This document shows positions 25,119 through 34,717 of a stretch of DNA of 64,000 nucleotides, in pieces (positions within the stretch are counted from its first letter, which is position 1; each line of letters starts with the position of its first letter). Made by a program: the position numbers and the translations under genes. Source of the DNA: Novosphingobium marinum. GTDB taxonomy: Bacteria > Pseudomonadota > Alphaproteobacteria > Sphingomonadales > Sphingomonadaceae. The DNA is taken from the NCBI RefSeq assembly GCF_013408095.1, contig NZ_JACBZF010000001.1:868001-932000 (forward strand), given 5' to 3'. The notes under the pieces were generated by a model. The model was not told the origin of the DNA. It saw only the letters and a list, made by a program, of their open reading frames with translations, and did not search any database.

Positions 25119-26345
25119 ATGAGCCACTTGACTTCGCCGCTTGCCGTCCCCTTTCCGGATATGCCCGCGATATCGGGCGCCGTGCCGCGCATCGCCCGCG
25201 CGGGCTACAAGGCCTGGGGCCGCTGCGACCTCACCTACGTCGAACTTGCCGAGGGTACGGCGGTCGCGGGCGTCTTCACGCGCAATATCTGCTGCTCTTC
25301 GGAAGTGGAGATCGGGCGCGAGAACGTTGCGCGCGGTTCGGCGCGGGCGCTGGTGGTCAATGCTGGCAACTCGAATGCCTTCACCGGATACCGCGGGCGC
25401 GAGGCAGTCGAACAGATCATGCAACAGGTCGCGGAGCACCTCGACTGTCTGCCCGGCGACGTGTTCGTCTCGTCCACGGGGGTTATCGGCGTTCCGCTGC
25501 CCAAGGACAAGGCGCGCGAGGGACTGGACAGGGTGTTCGGCGCTCAGCCCTGTTCGTGGGAGGATGCCGCCAACACGATCGGCACTACCGACACCTTTGC
25601 GAAAGGAGCAATGGCAAGCGCGATCGTCGACGGAAAAAGGATCGAGATCGCGGGGATCGTCAAGGGAAGCGGCATGATCGCGCCCGACATGTCAACCATG
25701 CTGGGCTATGTCTTCACCGATGCGGACGTCGCTCCTGCCTTCCTGCAGCAATGCCTTTCGGCGGCGAATGCCGAAGCCTTCAATTGCATCACCGTGGATT
25801 CGGATACCTCTACCAGCGACACCGTGCTCGCTTTCGCTACCGCGCAAGCTGGGAATAAGCAGCTTGCATCGTTCGACGATCCAGGCGCGGACGCCTTCGC
25901 AGCTGCCCTGCGTGACGTGTGCAGGCAACTCGCGCACCTCGTCGTGCGCGACGGCGAAGGCGCGACGAAATTCATCTCGGTTTCGGTCAGCGGTGCGATC
26001 AGCGACGAGAGCGCTCGCAAGGTCGGCCTTGCAGTCGCCAATTCGCCGCTGGTGAAGACCGCCATAGCGGGCGAGGATGCCAACTGGGGCCGCGTTGTCA
26101 TGGCCGTCGGCAAGGCGGGAGAGCCCGCCGACCGCGACCGGCTGTCGATCGGGTTCGGCGGCATCTGGGCGGCGCGCGAAGGGCAGCCATTGCCGGACTA
26201 CGACGAGGAACCGGTCGCGAAGCACCTCAAGCGCTCCGAAGTCTCGATCGAGATCGATCTTGGCCTGGGTCAGGGGAGCTCCACGGTCTGGACCTGCGAT
26301 CTTACGCACGGATACATCTCGATAAACGCGGACTACCGCAGTTGA
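25119..26345 (+). CDS. argJ: ornithine acetyltransferase / bifunctional ArgJ
   Basis: Moves acetyl from N-acetylornithine to glutamate in arginine synthesis and may also use acetyl-CoA. 408 residues. The self-cleavage site is in APDMSTMLGY with Thr193 as the new N-terminal nucleophile. The oxyanion region is SSTGVIG at 118-124 and the glycine-rich NAGNSNAFTG is typical. C-terminal EDANWGRVVMAVGKAG and the DLTHGYISINADYRS ending match the family. The next gene starts within its stop codon. Confidence 0.96.
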   Translation: MSHLTSPLAVPFPDMPAISGAVPRIARAGYKAWGRCDLTYVELAEGTAVAGVFTRNICCSSEVEIGRENVARGSARALVVNAGNSNAFTGYRGREAVEQIMQQVAEHLDCLPGDVFVSSTGVIGVPLPKDKAREGLDRVFGAQPCSWEDAANTIGTTDTFAKGAMASAIVDGKRIEIAGIVKGSGMIAPDMSTMLGYVFTDADVAPAFLQQCLSAANAEAFNCITVDSDTSTSDTVLAFATAQAGNKQLASFDDPGADAFAAALRDVCRQLAHLVVRDGEGATKFISVSVSGAISDESARKVGLAVANSPLVKTAIAGEDANWGRVVMAVGKAGEPADRDRLSIGFGGIWAAREGQPLPDYDEEPVAKHLKRSEVSIEIDLGLGQGSSTVWTCDLTHGYISINADYRS

Positions 26346-27148
26346 TCGCCGAAAGCCTGACCGCGGGCGTCAGGTCGGCGATGCAGGAAGCGAGCGACCG
26401 CGCGATCATGCCGCGCTACCGCTCGCTTTCGGAAGCGCAGGTCTCCAGCAAGGCGGAGGACGACCTCGTCACCGTGTCGGACCGTGAAAGCGAGGCGATC
26501 CTCGCCGAACGCCTCCCTGCGCTTTTGCCGGAAGCTGCCTTCGTCGGCGAGGAGGCGGCGCACAAGGACCCGGCGGTGCTGGACGCCCTCGGCGCGGAGT
26601 TGTGCTGGATCGTCGATCCGCTCGACGGGACGAACAACTTCGCCGCCGGCAAACCGCCTTTTGGCGTGCTCGTCGCATTGGCGCAGGATGGCATCGCGGT
26701 AGGCGGCTGGATTTTCGATTGCCTGACCGGACGGTTCTGTCACGCACTGGCGGGTGGCGGCGCATTCGTGAACGGAGAGAGGATCACCGCGCAGCCCAGC
26801 GGTGAAAGCCCACCGGTCGCGGCGATCTCGCTTCTTTTCGTCGACGATGCGCAGCGCGAGAAGCTGAAGGAGCATATCGCGCCACATTACCGGCTGGTCG
26901 ATATTCCGCGCTGCGCCGCCGAACAGTACCCACGCCTTGCCCTGGGACAGAACGACGTTTCGATCTTCGAGCGGACGCTTGCCTGGGACCACGCGGCAGG
27001 CGTGCTATTTCTGAACGAGGCCGGGGGCAAGGCCGCACGGCCCGACGGTTCGCCCTATCGCGTGGACGAGCAAGGCCGCCCCGGACTGATCGGAGCGGCC
27101 ACGCCCGCCATGTGGGACGAACTCGCCGGGAGAATGGCGCGGATCTAG
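26342..27148 (+). CDS. inositol-monophosphatase family phosphatase
   Basis: 268 residues. Metal-binding motifs: GEEAA (Glu), DPLDGTNNF (two Asp), and C-terminal WDHAAGVLF (Asp). This is the Li-sensitive phosphatase family: inositol monophosphatase, CysQ, or histidinol-phosphatase HisN. The sequence alone does not decide the substrate. The only start consistent with length is TTG at 26342, which overlaps the argJ stop (TTGA), so expression is likely coupled to argJ. Its stop overlaps the trxA stop on the other strand by 3 nt at a CTAG. Confidence 0.9.
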   Translation: MIAESLTAGVRSAMQEASDRAIMPRYRSLSEAQVSSKAEDDLVTVSDRESEAILAERLPALLPEAAFVGEEAAHKDPAVLDALGAELCWIVDPLDGTNNFAAGKPPFGVLVALAQDGIAVGGWIFDCLTGRFCHALAGGGAFVNGERITAQPSGESPPVAAISLLFVDDAQREKLKEHIAPHYRLVDIPRCAAEQYPRLALGQNDVSIFERTLAWDHAAGVLFLNEAGGKAARPDGSPYRVDEQGRPGLIGAATPAMWDELAGRMARI

Positions 27149-27465
27149 ATTTCGCTCTCGATCCAGCCCTTGAGCTGGCTTTTCGGCGCGGCGCCAAGTT
27201 TCTGCGCAACTGGCTCGCCATCCTTGAACAGGACGAGGTAGGGGATCGACTGGACGCCCATCTTTCCCGGGACGTCGGGATTGGCCATGATGTCCATCTT
27301 GGCGATCGTCACCTTGCCTTCCAGTTCCTCGCTGATTTCCTCGAGCGCGGGGCCGATCATCTTGCATGGACCGCACCAGTCCGCCCAGAAATCGACGAGG
27401 ACGGGCGTATCTGAGTTGAGCACATCGGCTTCGAAGCTGGCGTCGGTGACGGCTTTGGTGGGCAT
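27145..27465 (-). CDS. trxA: thioredoxin
   Basis: 106 residues with the active site WCGPCK (Cys31, Cys34), the buried Asp in LVDFWADWCG, the cis-Pro in GVQSIPYLVLF, and GAAPKSQLKGW at the C-terminus. Cytoplasmic disulfide reductase for ribonucleotide reductase and other partners. AGGAG lies 9 nt before the ATG. It follows addA on the same strand, 76 nt away, as in many alphaproteobacteria. Confidence 0.97.
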   Translation of the reverse strand: MPTKAVTDASFEADVLNSDTPVLVDFWADWCGPCKMIGPALEEISEELEGKVTIAKMDIMANPDVPGKMGVQSIPYLVLFKDGEPVAQKLGAAPKSQLKGWIESEI

Positions 27466-27541
27466 TTATGAACTCCTGTCTGGCCTTTGCCGAATATTTA
27501 GGGACACGCGGCACAATGACAACGGCGCGCAGCCGATAGCT

Positions 27542-30500
27542 TTACTCCGAACCGACCAAGGCCTGCTTGTGTTCCGCCAGCATGTCCTGCGGGATCGGCA
27601 GCAGAAGCGGCACGGAGGTATAAAGCAGCGCGACATCGACCGTGCGTCCGGGATAGATGCTTTCGAGAGCGGCTGCATAGGCGGCCATCTGGCGCATGAT
27701 CGAACGCGGCACCGCCGCGATGTCGGCGGGGGGACGCCGCGAGGTCTTGTAGTCGACGACACGAATACGGTCGGGCGCGAGGAGCAGCCGGTCTATCGAT
27801 CCGGCAACGACGCTGCCGCCGACAGTCGCGGCGAACGGCACTTCCGCAAGGCTCTCGCCCGAGAACAGCTCCTGCCAGCCCGGATGGCGCAGTACGGCGA
27901 GCGCACCGTCCAGCATCGCGGCCCGGTCGACCTCCGTGAAGTCAGCGGCATTGCGCTGCAGCCAGCGCTTACCGGCCTCTTCGCGAAGATCGTCCGGAAT
28001 ATCGGGCAGACGCTCCAGCAACTTGTGGATGGTCGTACCGCGCCGTGCGGCGTCTTCCCCTGCTCCCGGTGGATAGGGCGGATCGGGAGCCTCTTCCTCC
28101 TCGCCGAGCGCAGACGGTGCGAGCGGCCTTGGCGGGCGTGCTTCGGCGGGAGGAACGATCGTAAGCCAGCGCGGCAGCGGCTCGGGGAGCGGCAGGCCCG
28201 TGATCGCGGCGTCATCGCTGGGCACCGTTTCCGGCATCTCCCCCCATTCCAGCCTGCCGCCGAAGATCGGATCGGCCCGCCAGTCGTCCGCGGGGAAGAG
28301 GCCGCGCAACCTGGCATACCAGCTGTCATCGGCAGGCTCATTCTCGCGCGCGCCAAGCGCACCGCCGATGAAAAGCGCTTCTTCGGCTCGGGTCATCGCG
28401 ACGTAGAGCAGCCGCCAGTGCTCTTCACGGTCGGCGAGCGCAGTTTGCTCCGCGTGATCCTTCAGCCTGCCTGCGATCTCCTCCTTGCGGAGGCCGGGCA
28501 GCGGTATGCTGCGCTGATCGGGCGCGGCCGGGTCTGGCAGCGACAGGTCGGAGGTGCGGCTGTTGTCCGGATTTCCCGTAGCGTCGGCTAGGATGACGAT
28601 GGGTGCCTGCAATCCCTTCGAGCCGTGGACGGTCATTACGCGCACGAGATTGTCGCTGCTGCCCGCTTCCCGCTTCAGTTCGCCCTCGCCCGCGTCGAAC
28701 CAGTTGAGGAAGGCTGCAAGCCCCGGCGTGTGGCTGGCGGCGAAGGAATTGGCGGCGTTGAGCAATTCGTCGATGGGATCGTTCGCCTCGCGCCCCAACC
28801 GCGCCACCAGCTTGCGCCGCGCCTGCCAGGGACCGACGAGCAGCCAGTGCAACAGGGCCTGCGGTGGTTCGAAATCGGCAAGGCGCAGCAGGGCGCCAAG
28901 AAGCTCCATCGCCGCCGCCACATCGGGGTGGCTCGACCGCCTCAGGTGCGACCACAGCCCGGTATGCTTTGGCCTGTAGCAATGCTCGAGTATCTGTTCC
29001 TGGCTCCACCCGACGAGCGGAGATCCGAGCAGGCAGGCAAGGTTGAGGTCGTCGAACGGCTGTGCGGCGAAGCGCAACGCGGCAACGAGATCGCGGACCG
29101 CCAGCGGTGCCCCGAGCCTCAGCCTGTCGACACCCGCAACGGCCACGCCGGCGGCATGAAGGCGTGCGACGACAAGGCCCGCAAGATCCCGCCGCTTGCG
29201 AACCAGGACCATGACGTCTCCCGGACCCGCCCTCCGCTTGCCGCCTTTCACCAGCGGAAAGCCGGGACCGGCGGGGTCCATCCATTGCGCGACTTGCCGC
29301 GCTATCCTTTCGGCCATTTGCCGGTCTGGCCGCGAGAGCCAGCCTTGCGCCCCCTCCTCGGGCTCGTCCTCCTCTTCCTCGTCGATTGCCCCCACGGGAC
29401 GCCAAATCGCGACATAGCCGGGCCGGTCCTCTCCCTCGTGCTTCTGGGGCGCCTCGGGAAGCCCGAATGCGTCGGCACCGATATTCGCAATCGCCGCGTC
29501 GACGAAGTCGAGCACCGTCTGCGCCGTCCGGAAGCTGCGGTCGAGCCCGTAGTCGCGCAGTTCGCGGGCCCTGTAATTGCTACGCTGGCGCTCGGCGTTT
29601 TCCTTGGCACCCGCCATCGCATCGCGCACCCGCTGTTTTGCGCGCTCAAAATTTTCGGGGCTGGTGCCCTGAAAGCGAAAGATCGCCTGCTTGTAATCGC
29701 CAACGACGAAGAGCGTGCGCATGACATCGCCGCGCTGGCCCAGGCCCGCGAAGAATTCCTGCGTCAGGGCATCGATGATCCGCCACTGCGAGGCGTTGGT
29801 GTCCTGCGCCTCGTCGACGAGGATGTGATCGAAGCGCCGGTCGAGCTTATAGCCGATCCATTGCGCGTAGTCGGCGTCGCTGAGCAATGATGCGGCGATG
29901 CGAATCTGGTCGTCGAAGTCGATAAAACCTTCGCGTCGCTTCGCTTCGTCCCACGCAAGCGCGAACGCACGCCCGAGCCGCAGGGCCGGCACGAGCCGCT
30001 CGGCAAGATCGAGCAGAGCCCGGGTTTCGGCCACGGCGGCGATGCACGCGATGACACGCTCGCAGTGCGTGGCATATTCCGGGTCGATCTTGTCCTGCGA
30101 GCGTGTCGAGCGCGGCTTCCCGTCCTTGGTAAGGAAGACAGCGGCAAGCGCATCGAGGCCCCTTCCCCGCGCCTCGGCATCGCCCGCGAGCCACCCGGCG
30201 ATTGCGGCGGCGGCGTGCTGCCCGGTAGCGGCGCTCCACCCGGCGTTGATCTCCATGCAGCTCCTGAGCGAGGCCACATCGAACACGTCGTCTCCGCACA
30301 GCCCGGCAAGCTGCGATCGGTCGGCATCGGCAGGCAGCCCGAGAAGTTGCAGCACACGTGGCCGCAGCGGTTCCTGCCAGGCTCCCGGCCCGAACCACGC
30401 CTCGCGCGATTCGGCGCAGCGAAGGAGATAGGCCTCGACCGCGTCGGGACCCATGCGCAGCGACAGGTCCGCAAGCGCCGACGAAAGGCTGGGATCGGAA

Positions 30501-31021
30501 AGCGGTTCGCTCTCGGCCCTGACGAGAAGGTCCGCGAGCACCTGGCGCAACAGCACGATCCGGTCGCGATCTTCCATCGCCCGCGTACCCGGCGACAATC
30601 CCGCTTCGAGCGGGAAGGCACCGAGCAGCCACTGCGAGAAGGCATGGATCGTATCGATCCGCAGGCCACCGCCGGGACAGTCGAGCACCGACGCGAAGAG
30701 GGTACGCGCGCGGTCCTGCGTCGCAGGATCGATCGCGGCACCGATGGCCTGCAACTCCTCGGCAAGGCTTGTCGCGGGCAGTCGTACCCAGCGCGCGAGC
30801 CGTTCGTTGATCCGCGCGGCCATCTCGGTCGCCCCGGCCTTGGTGAACGTCAGGCACAGGATTTGCGAGGGCTCGACACCCCGCTGCAGCAGGAGGCGCA
30901 GCACGCGAGAGGAAAGAACCTGCGTCTTGCCGGTACCTGCCGAGGCCGAAAGCCAGACGGTCTCGTCTGGTTCGACGGCACGCATCTGGTTGCCGTGGAG
31001 CGGGTGGACCTTGCCGCTCAT
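27542..31021 (-). CDS. addA: AddA, ATP-dependent helicase-nuclease subunit A
   Basis: With AddB processes double-strand DNA ends for RecA (alphaproteobacterial AddAB type). 1159 residues. UvrD-like helicase: Walker A ASAGTGKT, motif Ia LTFTKAGATEMA, DEXX motif LVDEAQDTN, motif III FVVGDYKQAIF, motif V MTVHGSKGLQAP, motif VI LLYVAMTRAEE. The C-terminal RecB-type nuclease has RVVDYKTSR. The start MSGKVHPLHGN at 31021 overlaps the addB stop as ATGA; a longer upstream frame is Arg-rich and not credible. Confidence 0.97.
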   Translation of the reverse strand: MSGKVHPLHGNQMRAVEPDETVWLSASAGTGKTQVLSSRVLRLLLQRGVEPSQILCLTFTKAGATEMAARINERLARWVRLPATSLAEELQAIGAAIDPATQDRARTLFASVLDCPGGGLRIDTIHAFSQWLLGAFPLEAGLSPGTRAMEDRDRIVLLRQVLADLLVRAESEPLSDPSLSSALADLSLRMGPDAVEAYLLRCAESREAWFGPGAWQEPLRPRVLQLLGLPADADRSQLAGLCGDDVFDVASLRSCMEINAGWSAATGQHAAAAIAGWLAGDAEARGRGLDALAAVFLTKDGKPRSTRSQDKIDPEYATHCERVIACIAAVAETRALLDLAERLVPALRLGRAFALAWDEAKRREGFIDFDDQIRIAASLLSDADYAQWIGYKLDRRFDHILVDEAQDTNASQWRIIDALTQEFFAGLGQRGDVMRTLFVVGDYKQAIFRFQGTSPENFERAKQRVRDAMAGAKENAERQRSNYRARELRDYGLDRSFRTAQTVLDFVDAAIANIGADAFGLPEAPQKHEGEDRPGYVAIWRPVGAIDEEEEDEPEEGAQGWLSRPDRQMAERIARQVAQWMDPAGPGFPLVKGGKRRAGPGDVMVLVRKRRDLAGLVVARLHAAGVAVAGVDRLRLGAPLAVRDLVAALRFAAQPFDDLNLACLLGSPLVGWSQEQILEHCYRPKHTGLWSHLRRSSHPDVAAAMELLGALLRLADFEPPQALLHWLLVGPWQARRKLVARLGREANDPIDELLNAANSFAASHTPGLAAFLNWFDAGEGELKREAGSSDNLVRVMTVHGSKGLQAPIVILADATGNPDNSRTSDLSLPDPAAPDQRSIPLPGLRKEEIAGRLKDHAEQTALADREEHWRLLYVAMTRAEEALFIGGALGARENEPADDSWYARLRGLFPADDWRADPIFGGRLEWGEMPETVPSDDAAITGLPLPEPLPRWLTIVPPAEARPPRPLAPSALGEEEEAPDPPYPPGAGEDAARRGTTIHKLLERLPDIPDDLREEAGKRWLQRNAADFTEVDRAAMLDGALAVLRHPGWQELFSGESLAEVPFAATVGGSVVAGSIDRLLLAPDRIRVVDYKTSRRPPADIAAVPRSIMRQMAAYAAALESIYPGRTVDVALLYTSVPLLLPIPQDMLAEHKQALVGSE

Positions 31022-34005
31022 GCCGCGCCTCCGTCTTCGCCGAGCCGGGTGAACCACTCGTCGAGCCGCATGAGCTGGTCGTAGTCGTTGTAACTGCCGA
31101 CGTCGGGATTGAGCCGCGCGGTGAACGGGTCTTCGCCGAGAATCCACCGGTCCAGCGCATCGTGAAGATAGGCTTCGGTAGCCGCCAGGAAATCCTCTTT
31201 GGCCACGCCGTCGGCGCGGGACGTGCGAAAGGGTTCGAAGCAAAATCCGAACCCGTCCTCGTCGCGCCGTTTGGGATCGCGGGAAAGCGACCAGTACTCG
31301 AAATCAACGGGCTCGCCGCGTACCTCCTCGAAGCCGTCTGCCTGCGCGATGAGACCGATCAGGCCAAGCTGGAGCGAGAAGCCTTCCTTGACCATGCGGC
31401 GAGTGGGCGGACTGCCGGTCTTGTAATCGACGATCGCGAGTGCGTCGTCGTGGAGCATGTCGATCCGGTCGGCGCGCCCGTGGATGCGTACTCCGCGCAC
31501 GGTCATGTCGCCCCACGCCTCCGATGCCGCGACGGTGCGGCCCTCCTCGTCGCGCAGCCGCACGATTTCCCGGTCGATCCATTCGAGCGCACCGACCAGG
31601 CGCGGACGCCAGAGCGAGCGCATCAGCGGGTGAGCGCTCATCCGGTCGAGCACGTCCTCGGCAACGGTGACAAGTTCCCCGGCAGGATTGCCCTCGGCAT
31701 GCCAGGCCTCGAGGATCTCGTGGACCGCGATGCCTTTCCACGCCGCCGTCGGCTCAGCGTCGAGGATGTCGAGCGACCGCAGGTTGAGGATCGAGGCCGC
31801 GTAGAACTGGTACGGATCGCTGCGCAGCCGGTCGAGGCCGGTGGCGGATATATCGACGAGGCGCTGCGCGGCGTTGGGGCGCGGTTCGGGCCGGGGATAG
31901 GAAGGAGCGGGCGCGGCATCGTCGATAGCCTGCGCAAGCCGCACCGCCTCGGTTTCGAGATGAGCGGGGAGCAGGTCGCCGAGCAGCGCGCGAACGCGCA
32001 ACACGAAACGCGAGGGGATGACCGGCCCGCCCTCGTCGCGTTGCGCGTGGCTTAGCACGACTTCGGGCGCGCCCAGCGCGGCGGCCAGGTCGTGCGCGGC
32101 AAGGCCGGTGCGAAAATCGGCTCCCGGCACGCCGAGCGCGCGTAGTACGGCGGGCGGCAAAAGCGCGTCGGTCGGGGGGCTGGCTGGCCACACCCCTTCC
32201 ACCAGACCGCCGCAAATGACGAGGTCGGCGCGGCTCATGCGCGCTTCGAGCAAGCCATAGACGGAGACGCGCGGATGCCCGCCCCACGGGGGACGTACCG
32301 AAACGCGGTCCATCGCATCGCGCAGTACGGCCGCAAGGTCCGCAGGGGCAAGGCGCGTTCCGGCATCGCGGGCAGCTTCGCGCAAATTCTCGACAAAGGC
32401 TGAAAGCGACTTGCCCTGCGCTTCGCTCCACAGGCGATCACCGCACAAGGCCTCGGCCGCGCTGCACAGGGTTTCGATCAACTCGGCAAGTGCTGCCTCC
32501 TCGCCCAGCCCAAACAGCGGCGCAAGGATCGCGTCGACCTCCGCCCACCACGCTTCAAGCTCGTTTTCCGCCGCGAGAAGTCGCAGCGGAGCAAGGCCCG
32601 GCGCCGGCCTTGGCCCACGCAGCGCAAGGTCGAATTTGCGCGCATGGTCGAGCCATTGCGCCCGCCCCTCCCCGTCGCGAACCATCGGATGGACTAGTAG
32701 CGAGACGAGCGGAACCGGTGCCGCGCTCTCCGCCACCACTTCGGCAAGCAGCAGCAAGACGCGCCCGGCAGCCGTCTGCGACAGCGGTCGTCCGCCGGTA
32801 TCGTCGGCGACGATGCCCCAGCGCTGCAGGTGCGCCACCACCCGCGCGGCAAGCCCCCGGTCGGGCGTGACGAGCGCGACCCGCTTCTCCGGCTCGTCAA
32901 GCGCGCGCCGGATGAGGATCGCGATGGCCTGGGCTTCCTCGCCGGGGTGCGCCGTTTCCATGAGGCGAACCGCCGAAAGCCGGCGTCGCTCGGCCGGAAG
33001 GTCGACCCAGCGCGCGCTCGCGGCAGGCGGCAGGAACAGGTTCGAAATCGCCTTGCTGCGCTCAGGCGGTGCCGCGGATACTCCCGCGCGATGCCAGGGC
33101 CGCACTTCCTCTCGCGCGATACCCATCCGGTTCAGCAGCAGCTTGAGGTGATATTGCGGGTGCGCGTTGCAGTCCCGCGTCCCGAACGGCGGGTCTCCAG
33201 CGGCTGCTGGCTTGCCTGCCGTCCCCAGCGCATCCCACACCTCTTCATCGAGCGAAAGGTCGAGATCGGGAAGGATCACCGCTCCCATGGGCAGTTCTGA
33301 CACGACTCGCAGCAGGCGTGCGAGAGCGGGCGATGCACTGGTCACGCCGGCAGCGACGATCGGATGGCCCGGCGGATCGCCGCTCCAGCTCCGCGCAGCC
33401 CCCTCGAACAGGAGATTGCGCCGTGCCGGCGGATCGACCTCCCCGCGTTCGGCCAGTTCGGCGAGCCAGTGGGCCTGCACCATCAGGAACGTGCGCGTGC
33501 TGTCCGTCCAGTGTTTCGCAACTTCGCTGACGATCCCCCTCACCCGTTCGGAAAGGAGGTCGTCGGGTGCGATACCCTCGACCAGCAGTCGGTCCATCGT
33601 GCGGGCGATCTCGAACGCCTGGCGAAGCAGGGCAGGACCGCTGGCCGCCGCATCGCCCTCGACTTCGCGCAGGATGGCTGCGAGCCTCAGCCAGCGCCGG
33701 GTCGGATCGGACGCAGGGGGAATGTCCGCGCCCGCCCCGAGCGGATCGAGCAACGGCCCGAGCGTCTCGTCGAGGTCGAGATCGCCCACGACGGCCATGC
33801 GCGGGAGCAAGAGCCCTTCACCCGAATGGCGCACGAATGCCTCGGTGACGGTCCGCACCGTTCGGCGGCTCGGCAAGAGCAGGGTCAGGCGCGCAAGTCC
33901 GAACCCCTCTTCGCGGTATCGGGGCACCAGACCGGCGACGAGGGCATCTGCAAAACCGCGATGCGCGGCAATCGAATAGACCTGGGGACCGCGCGCCTCA
34001 GGCAC
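31018..34005 (-). CDS. addB: AddB, double-strand break repair subunit B
   Basis: 995 residues, partner of AddA. An inactive helicase-like N-terminal half in which Walker A is not conserved, as usual for alphaproteobacterial AddB. It includes LTLLLPSRRTVRTVTEAFVR and later CGGLVEGVWPASPP. A RecB-family nuclease at the C-terminus has ALAIVDYKTGSPPTRRMVKE. The start is GTG at 34005 (VPEARGPQVYSIAAH), overlapping the murU stop by 8 nt. A longer frame continues inside murU but is Arg-rich. Confidence 0.95.
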   Translation of the reverse strand: MPEARGPQVYSIAAHRGFADALVAGLVPRYREEGFGLARLTLLLPSRRTVRTVTEAFVRHSGEGLLLPRMAVVGDLDLDETLGPLLDPLGAGADIPPASDPTRRWLRLAAILREVEGDAAASGPALLRQAFEIARTMDRLLVEGIAPDDLLSERVRGIVSEVAKHWTDSTRTFLMVQAHWLAELAERGEVDPPARRNLLFEGAARSWSGDPPGHPIVAAGVTSASPALARLLRVVSELPMGAVILPDLDLSLDEEVWDALGTAGKPAAAGDPPFGTRDCNAHPQYHLKLLLNRMGIAREEVRPWHRAGVSAAPPERSKAISNLFLPPAASARWVDLPAERRRLSAVRLMETAHPGEEAQAIAILIRRALDEPEKRVALVTPDRGLAARVVAHLQRWGIVADDTGGRPLSQTAAGRVLLLLAEVVAESAAPVPLVSLLVHPMVRDGEGRAQWLDHARKFDLALRGPRPAPGLAPLRLLAAENELEAWWAEVDAILAPLFGLGEEAALAELIETLCSAAEALCGDRLWSEAQGKSLSAFVENLREAARDAGTRLAPADLAAVLRDAMDRVSVRPPWGGHPRVSVYGLLEARMSRADLVICGGLVEGVWPASPPTDALLPPAVLRALGVPGADFRTGLAAHDLAAALGAPEVVLSHAQRDEGGPVIPSRFVLRVRALLGDLLPAHLETEAVRLAQAIDDAAPAPSYPRPEPRPNAAQRLVDISATGLDRLRSDPYQFYAASILNLRSLDILDAEPTAAWKGIAVHEILEAWHAEGNPAGELVTVAEDVLDRMSAHPLMRSLWRPRLVGALEWIDREIVRLRDEEGRTVAASEAWGDMTVRGVRIHGRADRIDMLHDDALAIVDYKTGSPPTRRMVKEGFSLQLGLIGLIAQADGFEEVRGEPVDFEYWSLSRDPKRRDEDGFGFCFEPFRTSRADGVAKEDFLAATEAYLHDALDRWILGEDPFTARLNPDVGSYNDYDQLMRLDEWFTRLGEDGGAA

Positions 34006-34717
34006 GCGCCAGCCACTCCTCGGTCGGCCTGATCGCCGCCGGTTCGCCGACCTCGAACCACAGCCCGGTGTGCGCCGCGCCGAACAGTCGGCCCTCCTCG
34101 ATCGCGCGTTGCCACAAGACGTTCGTCGAGAACGGTCCTTCCGGTGCATTGCGCATCAGGCGGTGCGACACGAGCTGTATCCCGGTGTATATGAAGGGCG
34201 CGATCCGGCCAGGCCTGCGCCGCGCGACCCTGCCCAACGGATCGAGGTAGAAATCGCCCTTCCCGCGATAGTTCAGCGCCCTGACATGCGAAACGACGAG
34301 CAGGAGCGCATCCATCCGCTCGGGATCCCATGCCGCGGAAAGCTCGGCGAACACGTTGCGCGGACCGTCGAGCCAGATATTGTCGCTGTTGAGACAGAAG
34401 AAGGGGTCGGGCAGCTGCGGCAGCGCCTTCGTCATGCCGCCGCCGGTTTCGAGCAGCAGCGCCCGCTCGTCCGAAGTCGAGGTTTCCGGGCCACGCTTGC
34501 GCTTCTCGAGGTGCGCCTCGAGCGCATCGGCTAGGTAATGGACATTGACGATGGCCTTCGGAATTCCCGCATCGTCGATCTGGTCGAGGCTGTAGTCGAT
34601 AAGGGCCTTTCCTCCGACGCGCACCAGCGGCTTCGGAGTCGAGGCGGTGAGCGGTCGCATGCGTTTGCCGAGACCGGCGGCAAGGACCATCGCGGTATCG
34701 CTGGCCAGCTTCGTCAT
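33998..34717 (-). CDS. murU: N-acetylmuramate-1-phosphate uridylyltransferase (MurU-type)
   Basis: 239 residues. The nucleotidyltransferase signature MVLAAGLGKRMRPLT is at about 10-24, followed by TPKPLVRVGGKALIDY and the metal-binding FFCLNSDNIW. In the peptidoglycan recycling route known from Pseudomonas and Caulobacter, AmgK phosphorylates MurNAc at C1 and MurU makes UDP-MurNAc, which bypasses the fosfomycin-sensitive MurA/B steps. The pairing here with amgK directly upstream (4-nt overlap) supports this role rather than glucose-1-phosphate thymidylyl transfer. Confidence 0.9.
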   Translation of the reverse strand: MTKLASDTAMVLAAGLGKRMRPLTASTPKPLVRVGGKALIDYSLDQIDDAGIPKAIVNVHYLADALEAHLEKRKRGPETSTSDERALLLETGGGMTKALPQLPDPFFCLNSDNIWLDGPRNVFAELSAAWDPERMDALLLVVSHVRALNYRGKGDFYLDPLGRVARRRPGRIAPFIYTGIQLVSHRLMRNAPEGPFSTNVLWQRAIEEGRLFGAAHTGLWFEVGEPAAIRPTEEWLARA